Shown one piece after another: positions 21,249-31,907 of a DNA stretch of 64,000 bases. The stretch is from Isoetes taiwanensis. Its lineage: Eukaryota > Streptophyta > Lycopodiopsida > Isoetales > Isoetaceae. Each line of letters begins with the position of its first letter. The stretch's first letter is position 1. The notes beneath the pieces are model-generated. The model saw nothing but the letters and a program-made list of their open reading frames with translations, was not told the origin of the DNA and did not search any database. Location of the stretch: the NCBI GenBank assembly GCA_021234155.1, contig JAJEKV010000015.1:2638852-2702851 (forward strand). The letters are read 5' to 3'. The translations under genes and the position numbers were made by a program.

Positions 21249-24072
21249 ATGATGAACAATGAAGGAACAGAAATGGCGCAAGAAGATTGCAATATCGGGA
21301 ATGTGACAAAGAAAATGAAGCGTAAGATTGATGAAATTTGCAAATTTATATATGATCAGGTTCAAGATTTACGTCCTGTGCAAAGGAGAGCTTTAGCAGT
21401 GAAAACTGTTCGGGATGAAAGGCTGCACTTCTTTTTTGAACCTGCCATTGGAAATCCAAATAAGCAAGCAATTCAAGGATACTATGCTAAAAAATATCCG
21501 TGAAGGTCCCCAGGAAGTGAAACAAGCAAATAGCAATGATAAATTAGCGCCTAAGCATTCCGTTATCAATGATTGTTGGTGAGAATGGAAAACTCAGGCA
21601 AAAAGGAGTAGCCTCCAGAATTCTTCAAGTGCAAGCAAGAAACCTCACAAAAGCTGCAATTAGAAGAAAGCGGATGTCATTATCAGGTGCTAATATGTGG
21701 GCACTGGCAGGAAGGCAACCCAGGGCAGACATGCTTCCGGAATCAACCAAGCAGGTTGGTAAATGAGTTTTGGTTAACCCACACAAAAACTTCTCCAAAG
21801 TACGGGGATGTCGGGAAGAAAAGGAGACTTCCAATCCGGTTTTTGGACATGCCCTGTGTCAGTTTTAAGTCTTTTAATCCTCTTTTTGCAAGCTTGATAG
21901 AAGCTAGCTTCTCATTGCATCTGGATAAGTTTAGTAATCCTATTTGCATTCCATGCAAGGGATGTATATGATATACATTGAAGTACATCCAACTCTGATG
22001 AATTCTATTTTTACACTTGGAGGTACTGAGTGAGCTATGTTTAACAGGAAAAGTACTTGGATGTACTTCCACTTACATCCAATGTGTCATAAGGCAGAAA
22101 ATGTGTTGAAAGTCAGGCTGTGTGATTATAGTCTTGATTTTTGTAGTTCCCAAGTACATTATAGTACATTTTAAGCTTTCCTGATCTCAAGATAGTTTTG
22201 AAAGATAGGGTGATACATAAAAGTATTTAAATGTACTTCCTTCCATAAGAAAAGTATGAAATACATACATCAGAATCTGATGACACCTTCTGTGACCGGG
22301 TACATATTGAGTTTTTTATGTACATCTGGAACTCTTTGGAGTACATTATTTATACATTTATACATATCATTTACATGGTATGTACTATGTTGTGGTATAG
22401 TAGTTGAATGTATATCAAATCATGATCTGAGTGCCATAGAACTAATGCAATGTCTGCAACATCTTTGAATTCGTAAGTAGTTCTAATTTATATCTTACTT
22501 ATACATGCCGCTTTTTTCCTTGCAGAGTGAATTGTATGAGATGTTCAAAGATGAACATCCTGAAGTGAAGATTAGCATCAGAAAGTTCGAGCTGCTTAAG
22601 CCTACGTGTGTGAGAAGGTTGAAAGAGAGGAACACATGCTGCTGCGTGAAGCATGAACAAGCTGATCTATACAGAAAAGCTTTTAGCGTCCTGAGGAGCA
22701 AATTTCATGCCAATTGTACATGTTCTTGTGGTGTTTGTGCAGCAGATGAGTACAATGGCATCTGCCAAGCTCCTTCTAAAACATTTCAAAATGTTGGTGC
22801 TATGTGGAGAGCTACGGTCTGTGACAAGGAAGGCGAAGAGTGGCATAGTTTGGACTGTGTCAAGGGAGAGTGCCAGAACTGTGGCACTGAAAATATTCAA
22901 ATCTGTCCTAAGGAGAAAGAGTCGCAGAATGAGAACATTGAATGGCAAGTTTACAAAATGCATTGAACGAACCTTCCAAAGGCGGCACTTCAAGGAGGTT
23001 GAAGCTTGTTCTTGAAAAAGCGGGACTCCAGGTACATTGCTTGACAAGATGTTTCAGCACCTTTCAAAGTTCACTATTCACAACTTTTCAGCAAGTCGGC
23101 AGAGCAAACAATTCAGGAAATCAGTGCAAAATTTGAGGGATGATTCTGTTTTGTCAGTAATGGACTTTGCAGAGAACTACACTTTGCAGCCATTCAGGGA
23201 GGTTCGGTCCGAAAGCATTGGAACAATGACCGTGATAACTATTACGGTGCATATAACCATGATGAAAGTCAATGGCGAGCTGAAAAAAACTGTTCATTTG
23301 TATGTTTCCGATGTTATAAAGCATGATGCTTTCTTTGTTCAGGCTGCACTCAAGAAGCACCATATTTGGATGATGCAAAAAGGTTTTGGCCACATCAAAT
23401 ACCATGTCATGTGGTCTGATGGGTGTGCTGCTCAGTTTAAGTGTTCTCGAGCCTTTTATTTGAATGTGGCCCAATATTATAACAGGTATAAAATTAGGAT
23501 GCAGTGGAATTATTTTGGCTCAGGCCATGGAAAAGGAGAACATGATGGGCAGGCTGCTTTGGAGAAAAGGTTCCTAGCGCAGGCGAGCAAAGGAAAGAGA
23601 ATGGTGTTCCGATTTTGGGTGCCAACTCTGCTTGCACTTTGCTGAGACAAAAGAAGTGCAAAATGGACAGAGTCATATGGGAGATGATGGCAGAAGACAT
23701 TAACAGGGACCCTCGTTCAGATTGTGAGACATTGCCTGGTACTCTAGCTATACATTGTGTGTCTGCTATTAATCCAGCTGACCCAACACTTGTCATGTAT
23801 AGATCCCTGTCATGTTTTTGCAATGGTTGCTTGAATTTCAGATGGGGAGAATGTGAGAATCTCGAGCATTGTGGTGCGTGGAAGCTGCACAAACTGGAGC
23901 CTAGTTCGGCCCAGTCGGCGAACAAGAAGAGCTAGTCGATTTTTATGCGGTGATGAGCAAGAACTATCCGATGTACTCCAAATTGGAGACATATTTGCAT
24001 CTTTTGCTGCTCCGGGGAATCATGAAAATGTTCCATACGTCCTCCTATCGTGAAGGAGATGCATATTCTTGA
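21249..24072 (+). CDS. DDE-type transposase with cysteine cluster (introns, four apparent frameshifts)
   Basis: Start ATG at 21249 (MMNNEGTEMAQEDCNIGN). The first part ends RFLDMPC at 21857. A 668-base intron (GTCAGT to TTGCAG) joins it to SELYEMFKDEHPEVKIS at 22526. Next come Cys-rich CCCVKH and CTCSCGVC, then a catalytic-type core: VMDFAENY (about 23160), YVSDVIKHDAFFV, WSDGCAAQFKCSRAF (about 23412) and FGSGHGKGEHDGQAALEKR (about 23515). These motifs recur in large animal and lower-plant transposase families with SDG..AQ.K blocks. I cannot name the superfamily with certainty. Frame changes occur at two A-runs (about 22958 and 23018) and at two GGCGA sites (about 23583 and 23914) where GGCAGA would restore the frame. 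With these the protein runs to the TGA at 24070-24072. Parts of 21500-21570 also shift frame. Confidence 0.75.
21858..22525 (+). other. Transposase-gene intron dense in GTACAT/ATGTAC motifs
   Basis: Intron with a GTCAGT donor and a CTTGCAG acceptor. It carries more than a dozen TACAT/ATGTA words (GTACATCC, ATGTACTT, GTACATTA, ACATGGTATGTAC and so on), much denser than in the exons on either side. The same word family fills introns of the minus-strand gene at 28050-28170 and 28900-29370. Confidence 0.65.
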
Positions 24073-24637
24073 GGAAGATGTGATCCAAATATATGACTAT
24101 GGAAATAGAATGTTTGAACTTAATAGTTTCTAATAGTAGGGTGACATGTTATGGTTATAATAGCAAAAATGGTCATTACTATCATGTCCAATAAAGGCAC
24201 AAAGCATAAGTACAAGTTGTTGGATGACAAAATAGTATTAAAACCGTGAAGGATTTTTTATAAGGTACAAAAATTGGAGCGGGTTTTAACAATGTTGGAT
24301 CCTTCGTGAAGGGATGCATATTCAACAAATTGGCGACTATGGAAATAGAATGCTTGCTGGTGAAGGGGTTATAGCTGGTCATTACTATCAAGCTGCTACA
24401 AGGCACAAAGCATAAGTAAGTTGTTGGATGACAAAATAGTATTGGTACCCGGTGAATGTAATTGGAGCAAAAGTTCACGATCTGGTGAGTCAAGCATAAG
24501 TTGAAGGGGCCGCGTCACGACATATATGATCACACGAGAGGTGCATGACATGCTTATATCAAGCCTACCTGAGATTGTTGAGTGCACATGACTAAGTTCT
24601 ATACAAAGGAACTTTCATATTTGCCATCATCTTCTGT
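24073..24637 (+). repeat. Imperfect direct duplication downstream of the transposase
   Basis: Phrases at 24058-24250 (GGAGATGCATATTC, GACTATGGAAATAGAATG, GGCACAAAGCATAAGT, TTGTTGGATGACAAAATAGT) recur in the same order at 24306-24445. This is a partial tandem duplication of about 250 bases spanning the end of the gene. No separate gene is visible. Confidence 0.7.
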
Positions 24638-24993
24638 TATGTTGAGAAAACTAGTCGATTGCTGTAAGTTTTTTTTGTTATTTACTTATTTTTAATCGAA
24701 GTGCATTTTGATACTTCAATTTCGGTATCACGAATATCTTACGTGACCAAGCAAAATGTATATCGAGAAAGTACAAAATGTTTATCAATTGTTGCATGAA
24801 GAAGTTAAACTAGTACGTGTTATGTTGAGAAAACTAGTCGATTCTTTGCAAGTTTTTCTTATTTACTTTTAATCTGAAGTGCATTTTGATACTTAAATTT
24901 CAGTATCACACAATATCTTCTGTTTCCAAGCACAATGTATATCAGAAAGTACAAAATGTTCATCAATTGTTGCATGAAGAAGTTAAACTAGTC
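24638..24993 (+). repeat. Tandem pair of about 180-base units
   Basis: Unit 1 (24638-24819) and unit 2 (24820-24993) both begin GTTATGTTGAGAAAACTAGT and end GAAGTTAAACTAGT. Several differences are CTG/CAG in one unit and CG/CGG/CGAG in the other: 24696 against 24874, 24723 against 24901, 24764 against 24943. Confidence 0.9.
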
Positions 24994-26960
24994 TGTGAAC
25001 TTGTTCTGTTATAATGGATATCAATAGCTTTTCTTTTGATTCATGAAACAAAGCAGAAAGTGGAACATGTATGGAGACAAAAACTCTTGTATTACATATA
25101 TACAAGATATACAACCTGGTCATATCAGATATGATGCCAATATATACAAGTCTGTTGTTCATGTTTCCCATCGATCCGAGCCATCGGATCGCCATTCTGG
25201 GAAAGGACGAGCCCCTATATTAGGCTAGTTCCATTCTCAGGCCGGTTATCGGCGTCTTCTCACAGCAGCATTTTCTTCGTGCTCGTAGCTTCCCCCCCTT
25301 CCCACCCTACTGCGTGGGCGTGTACGTCTTTTTCATTTGTATTAGTATTGGTCCTTGCTCTTTTTGTGGTTTTTCACTTGTGGGTGTCGCTTTTGCCTTG
25401 TTGCTGTTTCCTTGGCATTTTCCTGTGTTTTTCTCCGCTTGCGGGCGATGCTGTTTATTTCCACCTTGAGGGTGATGCATCTTTATATATCATGTTTTCC
25501 ACCCGCTGGGTGATGCTTTTTCCACCTTGTCGGTGGCCTTTATCTTTTTTGTTCGCTCTTTTTCCGCCGATTTTTATGCCTTATCTCTTCCGGCTTTCTT
25601 TGATGCGGATTCTTTTTATGGCTAGGCTTGTTTCTCGACTCTTTACGGGTGTTTTTTTGAGTTTTTGGTCTTCTGAGATTTCGCTATCTTCCACGGCTTT
25701 TGGGGTCCTGGCGGTTTCGTTAAATCATCCTCGTTGTTACATGGGGTTTTTTCGCGGTTGTTTGGGGTCGTGCTTCGGTTTGCCTTCAAGGCTCGTCCGG
25801 TTTTCTCGCTCTCTCTAGGCACCACATTCGGGAGGTTGGTGGCGACCATTTCTCATTAGGGTTTTCCTCGAAACCCTTAGAAGGGCGGGTTTTTATCCGA
25901 TGAGAACTTGTCGCCATTGCCCTCTTATCATGCCTTAGCACATTTTCTTTTTTTGGGGTAGTCCGATATTGTTCCTATGTTCGGCTACCCCTCTCTCTTC
26001 TTATACATTGTATACTGCTGCTGTGATGAATGACAAGCCTATCTATTTTATATTAACATTAATTTACATTCAAAATCTGGTCACAGCCGATGTGAAGCCA
26101 GTACATACTATTCTGCTGTTTCAATATGTTACTTTCTTGCAGCTTGCCAATAGCCTGGACATGCCATCTCTGTCCTTGTAGCCCTCTAAAAGCATTTGCC
26201 TCCAAACAGCTGTGGTTAGTACATCAGTTGGATTGCGTAAAGGATTCTGCTTCACATCTTTGTTGCAGGTGTCGGTGCTATCAACAAACCCTCTAGCCAT
26301 GGTTTGAAGTGTCAAAGAGACACTGTGTCTTCAACATCACTTTGCCCCGCCATGAAGGTGGGCATATGCAATTTTCGTTGGGATTGAAGAGCATCTTGTA
26401 CTCGGAGTCGTCTACTATTAGTGTGTTCTTTGTCATTCACAATGCGGATACTTCTCGTTATATAAACTCAATTGGCTTCAGATACAAAGGTTTGTCTTCA
26501 CATCTTCGCAATCAGGAAAGGCGGATCCAAACGGTGGCTTCCATCAAAGGTGAACCTTAAGTCCCTTATCTCTGCGTCATTGTGAAGATTTTATCCACTA
26601 CTCTTGAAAGGTTCCATGGAGCTATTGATGACCATATTCCTACTTCAAAGTGTTCAAATACAAATTCCGTGAATTCGCCTAGGTGGGGCCTTAAAAACAA
26701 CACTTTCTTGCCTATTATGTCATAATTTCCAACTAGTTGATCATCGATACCAAAGTCCTATGTATTTGTTTTGCCAAAACATTATTGATATCAAACACTA
26801 TCAACTTTTTTAATACACCTGATATGAAAGAACATGCAATTTATCAATAAAGTATGGTGGAGTTGAATAAAAAGAGATTTTATTCATTAAAATTCAATGA
26901 AAAAATGTGTATTTTATAATCAAATAGTGTTCAGCATTGACAATAGGGATAGGTTGTTTC
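24994..26960. other. Spacer between the convergent transposon genes
   Basis: The part at 25279-25990 is T-rich with a 179-codon plus frame full of Phe, Leu, Ser and Trp. It contains degenerate repeats of the type TTCCACCTTGnGGGTGATGC, so the frame is probably compositional. 26100-26560 has short open stretches on both strands with no recognised family. 26760-26940 is AT-rich. Confidence 0.45.
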
Positions 26961-29900
26961 TCAGCCACATTTATTAGTACCAGGTAATCTAATAGTTTCG
27001 GGTGCGATGTGAATGTGGTCTAACTCCTGAAGTAGTGCTCGGGTGAGAACATCACGACGATCCTCCGCATACTTTGGCAAGAACCAGTTTCGGGTAATCT
27101 GCAAATGTGACAACAATACTTACATAATAAGTATTAAAAACCATTTGTTTGCAAGACAAAAGAAGTGAGACACTCACATTGGTAGTTTTACCACACACGA
27201 TTGTGTCTACAAACTTCTGCATATAAGCTTCAACATAGAGGCCACATGAATCCCCATCTTTTCTTTGTGGACACTTATGAATCTTCACTGGCGGTGAAGG
27301 ATTTTGTCCATGCTTCAAAAGTGGGACACTCGACACAACGCGTGCCATAGTGAGGATGTGGAGCCTGCAAAAGACCAGATCTATTTTGTAGCAAATGAAT
27401 GAAAAAAGCTGCTAATATGGTATCCAATCTACTCAATATTAATAAAAGGAGATGTGAAATACAAAATACCTCTTAAGTGCAAGCATGTCAACGTCAATGT
27501 CCCGAGAATTGAAGATCTGAATGTTGATGGTGTTCTTACTCTTAGTAAGTGCCATGTTGAAGATGGCCAAAGTGTGATGTTCAGTAACTCTACATAGCAT
27601 TGGAATCATGATCCATCTGCACTTCAGCCAATTTATCCCTGTAAGAGCTACCTTTACAACATCTCTTCCACTTTTCGGAGGCTGCCATAGATTTATCTTT
27701 TTCGCTTGCCTTGGCCCATCTTTGCAAATTCCATGAAGTCAATTGGGAAGAACCAGACGTCGGCCTTCTTATCATCTGGAACACAGAGCTGCAGATACCT
27801 ATAACAAGTTGAAAAGGATAAAATTACTAACTTGACTTACACATACAAATGAACAAGTTCAAAGTCCAGTACCTGGCATACATATCCACATGCCGGTTGG
27901 AAAATTTTCCCACATCCATGTCCAGCACATCTTGTTCAAATAAATAACACTCCATTTCAGGCAAAGATCCTGGGAAAATCCTTGCCTTCTTGAGCTTCAT
28001 CATTCGGTTCAGCAAGGCATCGTATGGCCTGTATTCAGAACTGCAGTCTGGGTTCAATGACCAGTACATTTACACAAATCATCTACATTCGTCTACTACT
28101 ATCCATATTATTTTACAGTTTTTAACTTGGATACTAGATGTAAAAAAAAATGTAAGATATGTAGATCAAGTTACCTGTAGAGATCATTCTTCTGCTCTGC
28201 TGATACTGTTTTCTCGGAGTCAGTATCCATTTCCTTCCCTTCTTTTTTGGTTTCCTCACTCAGATTCTTATTAGGTCCAGAATCCTCGTCTTCAACCTCT
28301 CCTGATTTCTCATTGTGATGAAATTCAGCGTCCTTTGCTATGTCAGAAGCAATATTTGACACAAACTTAAAAGTATCCTGCTCTACATGTTGATGCTCGG
28401 AAGATTCCTCTTCATTAGGACCTGTAAACATAGGATGTCATGGATTTCTCAGCTGCTGTACACTGAAATAAAATGCTTTCTTACCTGTTTCTACTGCTTT
28501 AATTGTCTTCTTCTGTGGCTTTTTAGGCGTGGACTTCTTCTTTGGAGTCATTTTTCTCGCTTTGCCTTTACTTTTTGAAGATGTGGGCCCTAGCCTCGCT
28601 CCCTCAATCTCGAGTTCCTCGTCATAATATGGAATGTCACCATGCGGACACGAAGTGCCGCCCTCCTCAACCTTTGTACCACCGCAGGAATAGTGATTTT
28701 GCTTTTTCCTTCAATCACTGCTTTCTTTCCCTCGGCTACATCTTGCACCTCAATTTTCTTTGGAACCTCCAAAACTGTGAAAACCGAACCAAGAATAAGA
28801 AATTGCTTCTTCTGACACAATGCAAATTGAGTTTGAAAAAAGCTTTGACCGTGGTGTAATTTACGCTGCTCAAGTAGTTTTTGGCACTTTGAAGCTCTAA
28901 AATAAATCACATAAATCGGATATCGGTCTCAAACTAATCAGTCTCTAACCGTTTACGTACATATCAATAGATGTACATATTACTAGAACTGATCTACATT
29001 GAAGTACTTTGAGTACATACACATGTAAATGACTATTTATCTAGATGGAAGGTACATGTAATGTACATGAATGTGCTCCATAGTATGCACATGTACACAT
29101 CGGACATTACATAAAATACCTCTAAATGTTTACGCCACAAAACTCATTACACAACTCCTAATTTTATGTATTTAAGTTCTACATTTAGACCCCCTACTTT
29201 GTGAATGTACAACATGTATGTAAGAAACACATATATGTATGACATGCAAGCCAAGGAACTATAAGTATAAAATAACCAAGATTACTCCTACATCTTTGTA
29301 GCAAAACCTTAAGTGCAAAGAATCTACATGTAAATGGATTCTACATGTACATGGATTCTACATTGCAGTAATCCCGGGTGCGACAAATTGAACATAAATC
29401 ATGAAATAACCGCTTACCTCCGATTGTACACACCCAAGATCTTTGAAATGTTTTCGTCCCATTTGCATGCTCTTGGGCGGGATAGTCCAGCCAGAAATAG
29501 AATATGAGAAAAAGAAGATGAAATGAATGCTCGCATGGAGCAACTAGGATAGGTTCATTATTAGCAAAGCCATTACTACAAAACACACATCCATGCAATG
29601 AGGATATGAATTTTTCTTCATTTGAGAGATCACTAAGCTTGTTTTTGGGCTGAAGGAGAATTTTGAGAATGCATCATGTACTTATGCATATCATCAAGCC
29701 GTCTGCATAAAGCATTCAAAACCGAACTTTGTGAGCCTCCTCAAGTTCTCGCAATCCTCTTTTCACATAACTCCTTCTCCCGAATGGCTTTCTCCAATGG
29801 CTCCCGAATTCTCTTGACATTTCTTCCTTCCCGGTTCTATCCCTCATCAAAGGTCAACCTCTGCTGCACCGGTCTTGATGTCTCTCTTATTCTCGCTTGG

Positions 29901-30636
29901 CGCCGCCGAGAACACTATTGATGTCTTCTTGTATCCGTATGCTAGGTCCTCTTCATGTGCATCCTTTCTTCCCCGAAATCTTATTTATATTGTCACGTAA
30001 TTACATGTGCGCTGAATTTTCGGTTCTTCAACCTTGGATGTCTTGCTAATTAACTCTCCATGACACTCTTTGCAAATGAGTTTACGCAAATTCAAGCTCT
30101 TCCTTAGGGTAAAATCCTTGCTGAAATTTAGGAACCTTGGATGTGGATTTAGAGGTCCCAATTTCTTTCGTAATAATAGCAGATTCTTTTGCTCCTCCCT
30201 TTGCCAAATCTTTGGCCAAAACTTTAAAAGTATCCCAATCTACTTTTTTTGTCAATTGAAGGGCAAATGCACGAGCAAAGTACTCAGGTACATGGCGATT
30301 TGTGACCTCCCGCTTACCAAAAACAATTTCATAATGTTTGTAGAAGTTCTCGGCCCACTCTGGCTTCACGCTAGATTCTTTGAACCCCCGTATGTCTTTG
30401 GGCATCCACTGCTCGTCCATTATCTGTTGTAAATCTGGAAAAATTTCATCTGCATTGACACATCTTACATGCTTTGCTTCCACAACAACGGGTTCTTCAC
30501 AAATAAGCCTTCTTTTTGGCCCTGGTTCCTCAGAAGTTTGAACCTTCCTCTTGTTTTTTTCGGCTTTCTTGCTAGAGTCGGCTATTTTCAAATTTTTGTT
30601 TAATCTGGGTGACTTCCGGGAGGCAAAGGCGTCCAT
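26961..30636 (-). CDS. Multi-exon RING-like and Ulp1/C48-protease-like protein of the transposon
   Basis: The ATG at 30636 opens MDAFASRKSPRLNKNLK, a basic N-terminus with a nuclear-type signal (KKAEKNKRK). Its frame ends at 30082, after which a zinc-type CKEC follows in another frame. Farther on are a RING-like cluster (29341-29598), a Lys-rich linker (KKKSTPKKPQKK, about 28520) and an acidic exon (28175-28421). The C48 domain spans 27873-28040, 27470-27788 and 27178-27364, with the last exon 26961-27098 ending LPGTNKCG. Most introns have clean GT-AG ends. The catalytic region shows RVTEHHTLAIFNM (His), QIFNSRD where Asp is usual, and CPQRKDGDSCGLYV (Gln, Cys). Ulp1 proteases cut SUMO-like modifiers, and similar domains are carried by several plant transposons. 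Some exons read in shifted frames. Confidence 0.75.
27178..27364 (-). CDS. Ulp1-like exon with catalytic Gln and Cys
   Basis: Bounded by a TTTTGCAG acceptor (just above 27364) and a GTGAGTG donor (from 27177 leftward). Encodes LLKHGQNPSPPVKIHKCPQ, then RKDGDSCGLYVEAYMQKFVD. The Q.....D.CG pattern is the oxyanion glutamine and nucleophilic cysteine block of C48 peptidases. Confidence 0.8.
27470..27788 (-). CDS. Ulp1-like exon with catalytic His and Asn in place of Asp
   Basis: Starts LCVPDDKKADVWFFPIDFME after a TCTGCAG acceptor and ends LALKR before a GTATTT donor. The start, middle and end read in different frames, so two shifts are present. The last frame gives CRWIMIPMLCRVTEHHTL, then AIFNMALTKSKNTINIQIFN, which matches the W..P....HW.L......I..YDS block of C48 peptidases. 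The expected catalytic Asp is Asn (IFNS). Confidence 0.7.
28900..29340 (-). other. Intron-like stretch dense in ACATGTAC/GTACATGT words
   Basis: Contains GTACATATC, ATGTACATATTAC, GTACATACACATG, GTACATGTAATGTACATG, CACATGTACAC and CTACATGTACATGG within 440 bases, and no open frame. It mirrors the motif-dense intron of the transposase gene. Confidence 0.65.
29341..29598 (-). CDS. RING/PHD-like zinc cluster of the same minus-strand gene
   Basis: Open frame with GCVFCSNGFANNEPILVAPC, then EHSFH, and at the end CTIGG..LCSICRTRDYC. C..C...C.H..H...C..C resembles a RING-type cross-brace, though the second cysteine pair is irregular (HLLFLIF in place of a third C). Direct ATGTAC-type words crowd the sequence on its left side. 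Exon limits are not fixed. Confidence 0.5.
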   Translation of the reverse strand: MHGCVFCSNGFANNEPILVAPCEHSFHLLFLIFYFWLDYPAQEHANGTKTFQRSWVCTIGGKRLFHDLCSICRTRDYCNVESMYM

Positions 30637-30911
30637 TGCTTGGATTTGGGCAAGGATTTCGAGAAAGAAGAATAGTTACAGTCGAATTACTTCGTTGATC
30701 ACTCACAAACACAAAAAATTGGAACGACGGCAAATTTTTTTTGGCAACAAGAAACACTTCGCAATCTCCCTCCGAAAAATTGCAATGAAGGTCCGTTCTG
30801 GTTGCCACTGCCACTCATAATTTTGAATTGCCGACGTGGCTACTCCTAATCATTACATATCCCAACTAACTAAAATTCAAAAAAATAACAAAAATGGGTG
30901 CCTACATGCCC

Positions 30912-30929
30912 TACATTATACATAATGTA
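30912..30929. repeat. Palindrome inside the right end of the transposon
   Basis: TACATTATACATAATGTA has 8-base arms around a 2-base centre, and extends to GCCC...GGGC with one bulged base (30908-30934). It is the counterpart of the 18-base palindrome at the left end. Confidence 0.85.
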
Positions 30930-30946
30930 AGGGCATTTTTTTTAGA

Positions 30947-30967
30947 CACCCTAGCTTTCTTTTACCC
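30947..30967 (-). repeat. Right terminal inverted repeat of the DNA transposon
   Basis: Exact inverse of 20934-20954, followed by GTAA (30968-30971), which matches the four bases before the left TIR. Confidence 0.9.
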
Positions 30968-30971
30968 GTAA

Positions 30972-31907
30972 CTCCAGTCCAAAATCAACCTTAGCTTCTT
31001 TCAACACTGAAATACCTGCGATAGGCATTTTTATAAAAATTTCTGTGCATTCCGGCCAAGCTTTAGCCATAGATGACAATGCGTGCAGAAAATAATGATA
31101 TTTAATGAATTTTGATAAACTTGCTTCCCTTCATGTTCTTAGCCCACTTGCCGCATTGAAGCACAAAGCACTATTCCACGCGTGAATGCTTCATGAACTA
31201 GTTATTTTGAGGTCACTGAAGTCTTATTTTCTCTTTAGTCAAATTGCAAAGGCAACTCTACCTACTATCTTGATAAGACAATCTCTATATACTACTTCAA
31301 ACTTTCTCTGCTATCCTTTTAGCACTCATACAACAAATCAAAATAATGAGAACAATTGTAGATGTTTAAGACTTCCATGATAAACTTGTGTTACATATGA
31401 AGCATACCTCTGCTTCTACATGCAATACTACAGAATTCATAGCTGAAGCCTAACTTTCATGAATGTTTATAACAGGGCTTTCCAGTTCCTCACAATTTTC
31501 CACTGTTGTTATAGAAGGAATCTAGCCACATTACTGCTCGACTGCTGATTTAGCCACATTACTATTATAATTTCTCAAATCATATGCTTAAAGAAGATAA
31601 GTTCTCATAAGCAAGATGTCTTATAGAATCTAATTCTAGGGTGGCAGTAATTGCCCCCAGACTAGAAGATATATTTCAAACGTTATTTAGAGAAGTAATG
31701 TTGCCTCTGAAGTATTGGTTCTATTTATATAACACTCCAGCCTGTACCATTCTTACAATTGATGTGTGTTTTTTGTCAGCCTGGAAAGAGTTTATACACC
31801 TTGGTGCCAAGCTGTACTGCCTTAGGGCATTTATTCCAGTTCAATTCAAATGCGTTGATCTAAATACTTGATCCAACATTTCTAAAGTCAACAGCTAAAG
31901 TTATCAG
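30972..31907. other. Unassigned; probably intron upstream of the ORP exon
   Basis: AT-rich with no recognised coding. Earlier exons of the oxysterol-binding-protein gene (which should carry the EQVSHHPP motif) were looked for here and to the left and not found. Confidence 0.5.

Larger units (their letters stand above)
20934..30967. mobile_element. 10.03-kb DNA transposon with convergent transposase and Ulp1-like genes
   Basis: The element is bounded by 21-base perfect terminal inverted repeats (20934-20954 and 30947-30967, beginning GGGTAAAAGAAAGCTAGGGT) and flanked by GTAA on both sides (20930-20933, 30968-30971). Just inside each TIR is an AT-rich palindrome. A DDE-type transposase gene starts about 315 bases from the left end. 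An Ulp1-like gene starts about 330 bases from the right end on the other strand. The two genes point at each other, with about 2.9 kb between their stop codons. A GCCACGTC phrase occurs upstream of both start codons (near 21070 and, inverted, near 30835). A MITE with the same TIR type and a 4-base TSD at 36132 supports the boundaries. Superfamily is not assigned. Four-base TSDs are known in Sola and a few others. Confidence 0.85.

Noticed and set aside
25279-25818. 179-codon hydrophobic ORF
   Set aside because: T-rich degenerate repeats explain the Phe/Leu/Ser composition, and no family or conserved motif is present.
20934-30967. Assignment of the 10-kb element to MULE or CACTA because of the Ulp1-like gene
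   Set aside because: TSDs are 4 bases (GTAA, TATC), not 9-11 or 3. The ends are not CACTA and the transposase motifs differ.
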